Of a stretch of DNA of 64,000 nucleotides, positions 16,303 through 23,208 are shown in pieces. The position numbers were made by a program, and so were the translations under genes. The stretch comes from Secundilactobacillus kimchicus JCM 15530. GTDB taxonomy: Bacteria; Bacillota; Bacilli; Lactobacillales; Lactobacillaceae. How positions within the stretch are numbered: position 1 is the first letter of the stretch; every line of letters starts with the position of its first letter. The notes under the pieces are model-generated. The model did not search any database. It saw only the letters and a list, made by a program, of their open reading frames with translations, and was not told the origin of the DNA. The stretch covers positions 124,001-188,000 of the forward strand of contig NZ_AZCX01000002.1 of the NCBI RefSeq assembly GCF_001433995.1. The letters are read 5' to 3'.

Positions 16303-16332
16303 TTCGCACTGCGGCGAAATTGCCGGTATAAT
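16303..16332 (+). promoter_or_regulatory. promoter with inverted repeat before the zinc-ribbon gene
   Basis: A perfect TATAAT stands at 16327-16332. Immediately upstream TTCGC-N6-GCGAA (16303-16318) forms an inverted repeat covering the -35 region, where a regulator could bind. The -35 itself (TTCGCA with an 18-base spacer) is poor. Confidence 0.5.
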
Positions 16333-16361
16333 GGTTTTAATTAGAAACGGAGGTGGCCTTC

Positions 16362-16604
16362 ATGAGCCAACAACAAAATTTTTGTGCAAACTGTGGTGCT
16401 CCGGTGACGAGTGACATGACCACCTGTCCAAACTGTGGGGCCACGTTAAAGCCAGTGGTGGTTTCAACGGATGACCGGCCACCACTAAGCCTCAATGCGT
16501 TAGCCGGAAATCCGATGAAGGTGGGGATGGCCCGGATGAAAAAGAACGCACCGTCAAAGCAGGGACGTTCGTGGTGGCAATTTTGGAAATGGGGGAAGCA
16601 GTGA
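16362..16604 (+). CDS. small zinc-ribbon protein
   Basis: An 80-aa protein whose N-terminus is a zinc ribbon: CANCG near residue 9 and CPNCG near residue 26 supply four Cys ligands. The middle is Pro-rich and the C-terminus is basic and Trp-rich (SWWQFWKWGKQ). ATG 16362 is chosen because GGAGGTGG precedes it; a GTG at 16353 lies within that site. The stop codon overlaps the start of the macrodomain gene (TGATG), so the two proteins are translationally coupled. Such ribbons often act as adaptor or nucleic-acid-binding modules; the role here is unknown. Confidence 0.82.
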   Translation: MSQQQNFCANCGAPVTSDMTTCPNCGATLKPVVVSTDDRPPLSLNALAGNPMKVGMARMKKNAPSKQGRSWWQFWKWGKQ

Positions 16605-17095
16605 TGGCTAATCTTCGGATTGTTCGGGGTGACATTACTCAAATCCCGGCCGATGCCATTGTGAATGCTGCCAACCCAGGTTTATTGGGAGGTGGTGGTG
16701 TTGATGGGGCGATTCACCGGGCGGCTGGGCCAGAGCTGGATGTTGCATGCCGTCGACTAAATGGTTGCCCGACGGGGGAAGCCAAGGTAACGCCAGCATT
16801 TCGACTGCCAGCAACCATCATCATTCACACGCCAGGACCAATTTGGCGTGATGGGTCCTTTGAAGAACCTAAGTTACTGCAATCCTGCTACGTCAATAGC
16901 TTGAAGCGGGCGGTTGAGAACGGCTGTCAAACGGTGTTATTTCCGTCTATCAGCACGGGGGTCTATGGCTATCCACTGGCCCTAGCCGCACCCATTGCGG
17001 TTCAGGCGATTCAAACTTTTCCGGCTAACTTAGACGTCAGGATGGTCTGTTTTGACGACGTCACTTATCAGGCGTACCAGGCTCAAATGGATTAA
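16604..17095 (+). CDS. macrodomain protein, probable O-acetyl-ADP-ribose deacetylase
   Basis: The 163-aa protein is a single MacroD/YmdB-like macrodomain that hydrolyses O-acetyl-ADP-ribose or mono-ADP-ribose on proteins. Visible motifs are GDITQIPADAIVNAANPGL (adenine pocket and catalytic Asn), LGGGGVDGAIHRAAG (diphosphate loop) and SISTGVYGYPL (distal ribose loop). It starts at ATG 16604 inside the stop codon of the zinc-ribbon gene. No sirtuin or ADP-ribosyltransferase lies next to it. Confidence 0.92.
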   Translation: MANLRIVRGDITQIPADAIVNAANPGLLGGGGVDGAIHRAAGPELDVACRRLNGCPTGEAKVTPAFRLPATIIIHTPGPIWRDGSFEEPKLLQSCYVNSLKRAVENGCQTVLFPSISTGVYGYPLALAAPIAVQAIQTFPANLDVRMVCFDDVTYQAYQAQMD

Positions 17096-17186
17096 AAAAG
17101 AAGCGGGTTCATTTGAAGGACCCCCAAATTAAAGAGATTTCACTTTAACTTGGGGGAGACCTCAATTAGCGAGCCTGCTTCTTTTG
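17096..17186 (+). terminator. nested double-hairpin terminator after the macrodomain gene
   Basis: An outer stem (AAAAGAAGCGGGTTC with GAGCCTGCTTCTTTT) encloses an inner long stem (CCCCCAAATTAAAG with CTTTAACTTGGGGG). Both ends carry A/T runs, so it can terminate in either direction. A nested structure of this size is more than simple termination requires. Confidence 0.75.
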
Positions 17187-17213
17187 ACGTTCTGATTGAC
17201 GTTTAGATAATCA

Positions 17214-17396
17214 CTAACCAATAAACTTCCGAAGTTGAGCGACTTCTTCGGGGGTTGGTTGGTACTCCATTGACTTGATGTCATGGAGTTTTTCAATTGT
17301 GGTGTGAATATTAAGGGCCAGGTCCCCGTCTGTCATTTCGTGTTTCTTCTGGTATTGAATAATTTCTTCAGCAATGCCGCTTACTTCTTCTTCCAT
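17214..17396 (-). CDS. small acidic conserved protein
   Basis: The 60-aa protein is helical and acidic. It reads like a minimal helix-turn-helix-like domain (IIQYQKKHEMTDGDLALNIH, then a Pro-Thr-Pro-Glu-Glu helix start) and resembles short lactobacillar proteins of unknown role, possibly the group named LBP_cg2779; that match is from memory and uncertain. The start ATG follows GGAGGG. A promoter TTGCCC-18-TATAAT is visible upstream in gene sense (about 17433-17462). It is a single-gene unit. Confidence 0.72.
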   Translation of the reverse strand: MEEEVSGIAEEIIQYQKKHEMTDGDLALNIHTTIEKLHDIKSMEYQPTPEEVAQLRKFIG

Positions 17397-17512
17397 GTTA
17401 TCCCTCCGTCTTGAACTACCTTAATCCACTTTATTATAGCCGATTTTTCAAAAAAAGGGCAATTCAGCGACCTGATTCCATTTAAAAGCAATGGTTCAAG
17501 GGCTGGTTGATG

Positions 17513-17565
17513 TGATATGATAAGAGTTGCGTAGTTCAGCGTGTAAACGATCCCTTATTAGGGAT
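17513..17565 (+). promoter_or_regulatory. extended -10 promoter, cre-like site and leader hairpin of the NlpC/P60 gene
   Basis: TGATATGAT at 17513-17521 is an extended -10. TGTAAACGATCCCT at 17542-17555 matches the cre pattern except for the final base and lies downstream of the promoter, where CcpA could block elongation. ATCCCTTATTAGGGAT (17550-17565) is a perfect short hairpin overlapping it. Confidence 0.4.
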
Positions 17566-17588
17566 TGAATTCAATGAGGTGAATTTTT

Positions 17589-18179
17589 TTGAAGTTAAAA
17601 CAGATGGCATTAGTCGCTATTGCGGGGCTCGGTTTTTTAGGCGGCGCAGTGGTGAATGCTAATGCAGCAACCATTCAAGCGTTACCTAATCAAACTGCAG
17701 CAGATCAGGCCTATAAGGCAGTCACGGGTCGCAATTACGTTTACCCCGCAACGACGGCGACCACAACCGTTTCAGCTGCAACGACTAGTCAGGACGTGAC
17801 CGAAAATGCAACGCAGGCCCAAAAGGTCGTGGCGATGGCGAAGGACTTGGCCGGTGACGGGATTCCATACGTCTGGGGTGGCGAATCCATGAGTGGGATG
17901 GACTGTTCAGGGTTGACGGACTGGGTCTATCAACACGCGGCTGGCATTTCACTAGGACACTACACAGTGACCCAAGAAAGTCATGTGGCAAAAAAGTCGG
18001 TAGCGGATGCGAAACCTGGTGACCTGCTCTTTTGGGGGGACCAAGGGGCTTCTTACCATGTCGCGATTTACATCGGCGACAACCAATTCGTTGCGGCACC
18101 ACAACCCGGCCAAAATGTTGACATTGAAACAATCAGTACGTTCTTCATGCCAAGTTTTGCGGGAACAGTGACTCATTAA
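17589..18179 (+). CDS. secreted NlpC/P60 peptidoglycan hydrolase
   Basis: The 196-aa protein has a signal peptide (cleavage after ANA, about residue 26), a Thr/Ala/Val-rich linker to about residue 78, and a C-terminal NlpC/P60 domain. The catalytic Cys is in MDCSGLTDWVY (about residue 106), the His in SYHVAIYIGDN. Such enzymes cut gamma-D-Glu-diaminoacid bonds in wall peptides. The start is TTG 17589 with GAGGTG upstream. There is no binding module such as LysM. Confidence 0.9.
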   Translation: MKLKQMALVAIAGLGFLGGAVVNANAATIQALPNQTAADQAYKAVTGRNYVYPATTATTTVSAATTSQDVTENATQAQKVVAMAKDLAGDGIPYVWGGESMSGMDCSGLTDWVYQHAAGISLGHYTVTQESHVAKKSVADAKPGDLLFWGDQGASYHVAIYIGDNQFVAAPQPGQNVDIETISTFFMPSFAGTVTH

Positions 18180-18183
18180 CAGC

Positions 18184-18212
18184 GAAAAGTAGGCCTTAGC
18201 CTACTTTTTTAT
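18184..18212 (+). terminator. terminator after the NlpC/P60 gene
   Basis: AAAAGTAGGC and GCCTACTTTT form a compact stem with a CTTA loop, followed by a T-run. Confidence 0.85.
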
Positions 18213-18305
18213 TTTTCCGAAAAAGCGCCAATCCGACGACATTTAGGTTGACGGTCTGCGCTGGGTTTGTCATCATGGACTTAGCTTACTAACGGAGGAA
18301 CGACG

Positions 18306-19130
18306 ATGTATAAAATGATTGTGAGTGACCTAGATGAAACGTTACTGCGCGCGGATGGTAGCATTTCTGACAGCAACATTGCTGCGATTAAGGCGGCAAC
18401 GGCACGTGGCATCAAGTTTGTTCCCAACACGGGTCGGAATTACTTAACCGTTCAGCCACTCTTAGAAACGTTAGGACTGGTTAATCAGCCAGACGAGTAT
18501 GTGATTTCCTATAACGGTGGCGCAATTGTTGAAAATGCTGGTAATCAGGTTTTGGCAACAAATGGGATGCCGCAATCGGAAGCCCAAAAGGTTTTCGATG
18601 TGATGCGAGCATTTCCTGAGACAGACGTTCACGTGTATACCCTAACCAATCTGTACATTTACCGATTACGCGCCGATGATCAGGCGTATTTGAAAACCCG
18701 TGGTGTGCCGTTCAGTGCTCTTGAAACGATGGATTTAGGGTCGCTAGCTGGAGAGACCATCATTAAGGTCATTGCCATGAACCCAAGTGCTAACGTTCAA
18801 ACGGCGCTATTTCAAGCAGTTAACGCGGCCTTTGACGGTCAGATAAATTGTACGTATTCGTCTGGCATCTACGTTGAAGCCAACCACTATGGTGTCGACA
18901 AAGGAACCGCTACGATTGAGCTGGGGGATCGACTGGGAATTTCACCAGCAGAAATTATTGCAATCGGGGATAACGCCAATGACTTGCCGATGTTACGACG
19001 AGTGGGCATGCCGGTGGCCGTTGCTAACGGGATTCCTGAAGTTCAAGCTGTCGCTAAGTTGATCACGACAGCCGATTATGAATCAGGGGTCGCTGAAGCA
19101 ATTGAAAAGTTAGTTTTGAGCGATAACTAA
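18306..19130 (+). CDS. HAD-superfamily Cof-type phosphatase
   Basis: The 274-aa protein is a cytoplasmic HAD IIB (Cof/YidA-type) sugar- or cofactor-phosphatase. Motif I is IVSDLDETLL (nucleophile Asp8), motif II is in the VPNTGRN segment, motif III is the Lys in VDKGTA, and motif IV is IAIGDNANDLPML. The ATG start follows GGAGGAACG. It stands alone in its transcription unit. The substrate cannot be told from sequence. Confidence 0.92.
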   Translation: MYKMIVSDLDETLLRADGSISDSNIAAIKAATARGIKFVPNTGRNYLTVQPLLETLGLVNQPDEYVISYNGGAIVENAGNQVLATNGMPQSEAQKVFDVMRAFPETDVHVYTLTNLYIYRLRADDQAYLKTRGVPFSALETMDLGSLAGETIIKVIAMNPSANVQTALFQAVNAAFDGQINCTYSSGIYVEANHYGVDKGTATIELGDRLGISPAEIIAIGDNANDLPMLRRVGMPVAVANGIPEVQAVAKLITTADYESGVAEAIEKLVLSDN

Positions 19131-19150
19131 ATGGTCTCAATTGGCAATGA

Positions 19151-19159
19151 TGATATAAT
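19151..19159 (+). promoter_or_regulatory. extended -10 promoter of the Ser-rich lipoprotein gene
   Basis: TGATATAAT gives a TGn extended -10 with perfect TATAAT, about 37 bases before the GTG start. No clear -35 is seen, which is usual for extended -10 promoters. Confidence 0.6.
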
Positions 19160-19195
19160 GAACTTAGAACAACAAAGGGGGGAGGGTGTGGCCAA

Positions 19196-19777
19196 GTGGC
19201 CATCACCAAAACAATGAAAAAAAAGGTTATTGGATTGTTAATACCTGTGTTACTCGCTGGCGTTTTAGTGGGGTGTGGCGGTCAGCATCAGAAGTCCGAA
19301 GCCACCTCTTCAACGGTTTCTTCAAGCTCTAAGCCTAGTGAATCAAGTTCAAGCGTGGCGTCGCAGTCAAGCGATTCATCATCAACAGCGACGAGTTCGC
19401 AAAGTGCCACGGTCGCTTCGTCTAGTTCGCAAGCTTCGCAGCAGTCTTCAGCGGCTGATCAATCAACGAGTGCCAGTTGGAACTCACCAACGCATAAACG
19501 AAAGAACCGGGTTTCCAAAACGGCCGTTCTAAATGCTGTAGCCAACCAGATGAGCAGTCAGTACAAACGGCAGGATCTGCTTATGGCTGCAACCCAGTTC
19601 AACGGTATTTACACCGTTCAGGTCCAGGAAAATCACCAATCAAAGAACATGCAAAATCAAGGGGTTGACCCCTCAGTTAATCCGACCGTTGCTTGGTTTC
19701 AAACCAACACAAGCGGTCAACTATTACGGTCCGATAATGGTGGCGCCAGCTACTACGTTGTCGGTCGCGTGAAATAA
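19196..19777 (+). CDS. lipoprotein with Ser-rich linker
   Basis: The 193-aa protein begins with a basic, hydrophobic signal and the lipobox LVGC (about residue 24), so it is membrane-anchored outside the cell. A low-complexity Ser/Thr/Gln stretch of about 70 residues follows, then a folded C-terminal domain (about 105-193; AVANQMSSQYKRQDLLMAAT, YYVVGRVK) that I cannot assign. The GTG start at 19196 is about 10 bases from GGGGGGAGGG. Function unknown; the layout is that of a surface-displayed small domain. Confidence 0.82.
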   Translation: MAITKTMKKKVIGLLIPVLLAGVLVGCGGQHQKSEATSSTVSSSSKPSESSSSVASQSSDSSSTATSSQSATVASSSSQASQQSSAADQSTSASWNSPTHKRKNRVSKTAVLNAVANQMSSQYKRQDLLMAATQFNGIYTVQVQENHQSKNMQNQGVDPSVNPTVAWFQTNTSGQLLRSDNGGASYYVVGRVK

Positions 19778-19787
19778 TAAGCGCAAT

Positions 19788-19828
19788 CAAAAACGACACG
19801 TGTGATGAGTTCACACGTGTCGTTTTTT
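19788..19828 (+). terminator. bidirectional terminator
   Basis: AAAAACGACACGTGTGA and TCACACGTGTCGTTTTT form a perfect stem between the convergent genes at 19777 and 19842. Confidence 0.92.
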
Positions 19829-19841
19829 GGTTGTTCATTGA

Positions 19842-20201
19842 TTAATCTTGCCAAGTATTATGGTTGATGCGAACCGTTTCTCGGAGTTTAAGCAGCGAAA
19901 TCATAAAGGCTACAAATGCGATAACCGCAACGATAAACCATAGCCAATTAAAGTGAGTGGAGACGAAGACAAAGTAACCAACGCCCAGTGACCCGAGAAC
20001 AGAAAGTGTCAGCGATAATTTGAGAGAATGCGAAATCATAAACGCATTACCCACGCTCAAGGCTATTGCACCGGTAAAGACGGCCTCAGCACTATCCCGT
20101 GAGCCGATATGGTAAAACAGGGCTCCAATTTCAAGGATTAAGCCAATGGCAATCATAGCAATGCCAAAAACGGTGGTAAATTTTAGCGGCTGTTTTGTCA
20201 T
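19842..20201 (-). CDS. four-span membrane protein, unknown
   Basis: A 119-aa hydrophobic protein with four predicted transmembrane helices (about residues 8-30, 39-58, 62-80, 84-106) and short loops; the last loop is basic (LLKLRETVR). No family is recognised. It lies downstream of the ECF transporter genes in the same direction with a 55-base gap lacking a clear terminator, so co-transcription is possible, but its size and shape do not match an ECF component. Confidence 0.75.
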   Translation of the reverse strand: MTKQPLKFTTVFGIAMIAIGLILEIGALFYHIGSRDSAEAVFTGAIALSVGNAFMISHSLKLSLTLSVLGSLGVGYFVFVSTHFNWLWFIVAVIAFVAFMISLLKLRETVRINHNTWQD

Positions 20202-20256
20202 TTCGAATCACCTTCTTTAAAAACATTATAAAACTTTTTAATGGGATTGGGTATCC

Positions 20257-20919
20257 CTAAGCTAAATGCAGGCCAAATAATAGGCCTTGAAGAAGGATCA
20301 AACTCCCAATGGCGATTATCCAGTCGCGAGACCGAATCCGAACTGTCACGCGATGGGTGCGCGGCGCATCCTCAACAAACCCGTGGGATGTCATGGCCTC
20401 TGCCAGATTTTCAGACCAGCGTAACGCTGCAATAATGGCCTTAAAGTACAGTTGCGGTGACCAAAAGTGGAGGGTCTCGCCGCGCATTAAAGCGGCAACG
20501 CGAATCGTTTTAACCTCGGTAACAATTTTTGGCATCAGGTTAAAGCCCCCTAAAAAACCATAAGCGAACTTTGTTGGAACGTGGGCGTTTTGTTCTAGAG
20601 ACATGACGAGTTCATAGATTGGCGTCGTCAAAGTGGCCGCCGATCCAATAAACACGTAGGCGTAAATTCTTGTAAACAGAACTATTGCGAATTGTGTGTT
20701 TCCTGTCGAACGAGATTGCATGAGAATGGCAACGGCAAGGGCAACAGCGGGGATTAACGGCCAGAAGATAAGGCTCAATAATCGTTTCCAGCCGGGCCGG
20801 GCGGCCAAAATGATCACCAGTCCGATGACCGCTAAAATAACGTTAACAGTCCAGCTACTGGTAAATGAAATTTCTAGGGCAATTAACACGGCTAAAACGA
20901 ATTTTAGTGTCGGGTTCAT
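20257..20919 (-). CDS. ykoC: ECF transporter transmembrane component (EcfT), thiamine-precursor type
   Basis: The 220-aa integral membrane protein couples the two ATPase domains to the substrate-binding S component. The conserved cytoplasmic motif is present as SENLAEAMTSHGF (A-x-x-x-R/G type coupling helix) near residue 173, with a first coupling region around IRVAALMRGETL. The start overlaps the stop of the ATPase gene by 4 bp. Together with the fused ATPase, the S component and the TPP riboswitch this is the YkoEDC-type uptake system for a thiamine precursor, likely hydroxymethylpyrimidine. Confidence 0.85.
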   Translation of the reverse strand: MNPTLKFVLAVLIALEISFTSSWTVNVILAVIGLVIILAARPGWKRLLSLIFWPLIPAVALAVAILMQSRSTGNTQFAIVLFTRIYAYVFIGSAATLTTPIYELVMSLEQNAHVPTKFAYGFLGGFNLMPKIVTEVKTIRVAALMRGETLHFWSPQLYFKAIIAALRWSENLAEAMTSHGFVEDAPRTHRVTVRIRSRDWIIAIGSLILLQGLLFGLHLA

Positions 20920-22337
20920 CGAATCGCCTCCACATACGTTAGCGTTTGATTAGCTAAAACAGCATGGTAGTCAATCAGTGGGGCTAGGCCCTGTAACTGG
21001 TGGCTGATCATGATTAACGTCAGCTTAAACGCCTGTTGCACGTCTTTGACCAAGGCAACCACGGTGTTCAGTGATTGTAAATCCAGCCCAGTAAAAGGTT
21101 CATCCAGCAGTAAAATCGGGGTGGCCATGATTAACATGATAAGAATTTGGAGCTTCTTTTTTTGCCCACCGCTCAAACTATAAACGACATGTTCCCGCAG
21201 GTCAGCTAACCCCAGGTTGTTCAAATCATCATCTAAGCGTGCTTGAAAGTATTCAGGATGGCGACTATGTTTGAGAGATAGCGCCAGTTCCTCGGCTACC
21301 GTAACGTTTAAAAACTGGTCATCAGCCTCTTGGAACACCAGGCCAACTTGTTGATAACGTTGGTTTTTATGAAAACGCGAAGTCGATACCCCAGCTACCG
21401 TAATGTCGCCAATGTAGTTGGAAAGGTTAGTTATAGCTCGTAGTAGGGTGGACTTGCCGCTTCCGTTGATTCCGGTCAATAGAATCACGCGGTGTTCGGG
21501 AAAAGTAAAAGATGTCGGTTTTAAAAGGGTTCGGTCGCCGGCAATTAGACTCGTCTGATTCAATGTCACCGCAGTTGGTTCATTCGGTTGCGGCAGTGTT
21601 ACGGAAATATCCAGTTGAGCTGAGTTTTTAAAGGCCTCAAAAACATCGTGTGCTGCGTCGCGATCAAAAAATCGTAGTTGGTGACCATCATCACTTAAGC
21701 GGACAAGGCCGTCAACATAGGGCTCGTAGTTCAGCAAATCATGATCGGCGATAATCACAGTTTTATGCGCCTCTTGGTTTAGTTGACGTAACTTGATAAG
21801 CAGCGTCTGGCGAGCGGCAGGGTCAATACTAGCAAACGGCTCGTCCAGCAAAATAACCTCACTATCCATAGCCACGATAATGGCTAGAGCGACCTTCTGC
21901 TTCTCCCCACCCGACAAGTTATTGAGTTGTCGGTGACGAAGATTGGAAATGCCAACGTAATCGAGCGCGGCTTGAACCTGGTCGTCAATTTTATCCGCCT
22001 CAACTTGGAGATTTTCTAAAGCAAACCGTAACTCACGTTCGACGGTGTCCATGGCAAACTGTTGGTTGGGATCTTGAAACATCATGGCAACTCGTGGTTG
22101 GGTGGATGACGTCTCAATCGTGACTGATCCACTCACACTGGCTTCCCCAAACTTAGGATACAAGCCAGCAATGGTTTTAAGTAGGGTGGACTTTCCCGAC
22201 CCCGACGGCCCCGTTAACAGGGTGAGCGTCCCTGATTCAAACGTTGCCGACAGATGGTCAATCGTGGGCGGCCACGCCACCTTAGAATCGTAACTTTGAT
22301 ATTGAATCGTTAAATCTGAAAGTTTCACAAATGCCAT
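20916..22337 (-). CDS. ykoD: ECF transporter ATPase with two fused ABC domains (YkoD type)
   Basis: The 473-aa protein holds two complete ABC domains in one chain, replacing the usual EcfA/EcfA' pair. Domain 1 has GPSGSGKST, LSGGEKQKVA and LLDEPFASIDP; domain 2 (from about residue 265) has GINGSGKST, LSGGQKKKLQ and LLDEPFTGLD. Each also has a Q-loop (MMFQDPNQQF, LVFQEADDQF). Start ATG 22337 follows GAGGCGCC. The gene lies between ykoE and ykoC in one riboswitch-controlled operon. Confidence 0.9.
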   Translation of the reverse strand: MAFVKLSDLTIQYQSYDSKVAWPPTIDHLSATFESGTLTLLTGPSGSGKSTLLKTIAGLYPKFGEASVSGSVTIETSSTQPRVAMMFQDPNQQFAMDTVERELRFALENLQVEADKIDDQVQAALDYVGISNLRHRQLNNLSGGEKQKVALAIIVAMDSEVILLDEPFASIDPAARQTLLIKLRQLNQEAHKTVIIADHDLLNYEPYVDGLVRLSDDGHQLRFFDRDAAHDVFEAFKNSAQLDISVTLPQPNEPTAVTLNQTSLIAGDRTLLKPTSFTFPEHRVILLTGINGSGKSTLLRAITNLSNYIGDITVAGVSTSRFHKNQRYQQVGLVFQEADDQFLNVTVAEELALSLKHSRHPEYFQARLDDDLNNLGLADLREHVVYSLSGGQKKKLQILIMLIMATPILLLDEPFTGLDLQSLNTVVALVKDVQQAFKLTLIMISHQLQGLAPLIDYHAVLANQTLTYVEAIR

Positions 22338-22359
22338 GGTGGCGCCTCATTTCAACAGT

Positions 22360-22932
22360 TTAAGCACTTCGACGACTCAGTAAGTGAGTCCGGTCAAGCA
22401 GGTTGGTGATGGCCCGCGTCAAAACGCCCGCAAAAATGAACGTAGAGGCCAAACGAATAACAAACAGCGCCACCAGCAAGCCGATATGGTAAGCAGCATA
22501 GCCGTTTCTAAAGAGGTCCCAGCCGAACGTCACAATGGTGGTGGTCACCACACTTAAGCCGAGGCTGGTCCAGTCGTATCGCTTGTACCCTGTTAGGGCG
22601 AACCCTAATTCAGATCCAAGACCTTGAACGACACCTGAAATCATCGTGCTAGCACCCCATTGACCGCCGAAAAACATTTCAACGACCGCACCCAAGAATT
22701 CGCCAAGGGTGGCGGCGCCGACCTTCCGAAAGACGTAGCCCGCTAGTGGCCCGGCCATAACCCAGACCCCCATCAAAATATCGTTGGCCGCTGGCCCTAA
22801 TCCAACTGGTGTTAGCGCAACAGTTAGTAGGTTATAAAGCGGTCCAATCACCCAATAAATGACGCCAAAGAAAATCGCAATCAATGTCAGTAAAATAATG
22901 TCACGTAAATGCCAAGCGTTTGTTTTTGACAT
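22360..22932 (-). CDS. ykoE: ECF transporter substrate-binding component (YkoE type)
   Basis: The 190-aa membrane protein is the S component that binds the vitamin precursor. It has about five or six transmembrane segments and family signatures such as FFGGQWGASTMISGVVQGLGSE, cited here in part as GGQWGASTMISG and QGLGSELGFA. I begin it at ATG 22932 (MSKTNAWHLRD), which follows AGGAGG by about 8 bases; the frame extends through the riboswitch terminator upstream, which is not coding. Substrate is inferred as hydroxymethylpyrimidine or thiamine because of the TPP riboswitch. Confidence 0.88.
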   Translation of the reverse strand: MSKTNAWHLRDIILLTLIAIFFGVIYWVIGPLYNLLTVALTPVGLGPAANDILMGVWVMAGPLAGYVFRKVGAATLGEFLGAVVEMFFGGQWGASTMISGVVQGLGSELGFALTGYKRYDWTSLGLSVVTTTIVTFGWDLFRNGYAAYHIGLLVALFVIRLASTFIFAGVLTRAITNLLDRTHLLSRRSA

Positions 22933-22975
22933 CTCATAGCCTCCTAAAAAAATTTTGAGACTAAACGCATCGAAA

Positions 22976-23020
22976 TGAAAAAAAGGACCACTCCCAGAAA
23001 AATGGGAATCGTCCTTTTGG
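22976..23020 (-). terminator. riboswitch-controlled terminator in the ykoEDC leader
   Basis: In gene sense AAAAGGAC(g)ATTCCCA pairs with TGGGAGTGGTCCTTTT, followed by a T-run. It lies between the TPP aptamer and ykoE, so it is the expression platform: with TPP bound, transcription would stop here. Confidence 0.8.
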
Positions 23021-23037
23021 CATTTGGATTCAGTCAT

Positions 23038-23112
23038 GTTCCATTATGCTCCCTTCGCTGGTACTAACCAGATCAGGTTCAATGGGTGTATCTCAGCCAA
23101 AAGGCACCCCAG
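23038..23112 (-). promoter_or_regulatory. TPP riboswitch (THI element)
   Basis: In gene sense the conserved THI-box segments occur in order: GGGGTGCC, GGCTGAGATACACCC, AACCTGATCTGG, then TACCAGCGAAGGGA. These form the pyrimidine- and pyrophosphate-sensor helices of the TPP aptamer. It controls the downstream ECF operon through the terminator at 22976-23020. Confidence 0.96.
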
Positions 23113-23132
23113 ATAACGTTTAGTTCAGTAGT

Positions 23133-23161
23133 AGTGTACCTGCTTCTCTGGTGAAATGCAA
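23133..23161 (-). promoter_or_regulatory. promoter of the TPP riboswitch operon
   Basis: In gene sense TTGCAT and TACACT are separated by exactly 17 bases. Transcription would start about 20 bases before the aptamer. Confidence 0.7.
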
Positions 23162-23208
23162 CTAGGAGTTGTTTTTTTGAGTGCGTTCCGGGAGCTAAAC
23201 GCTTTGTG

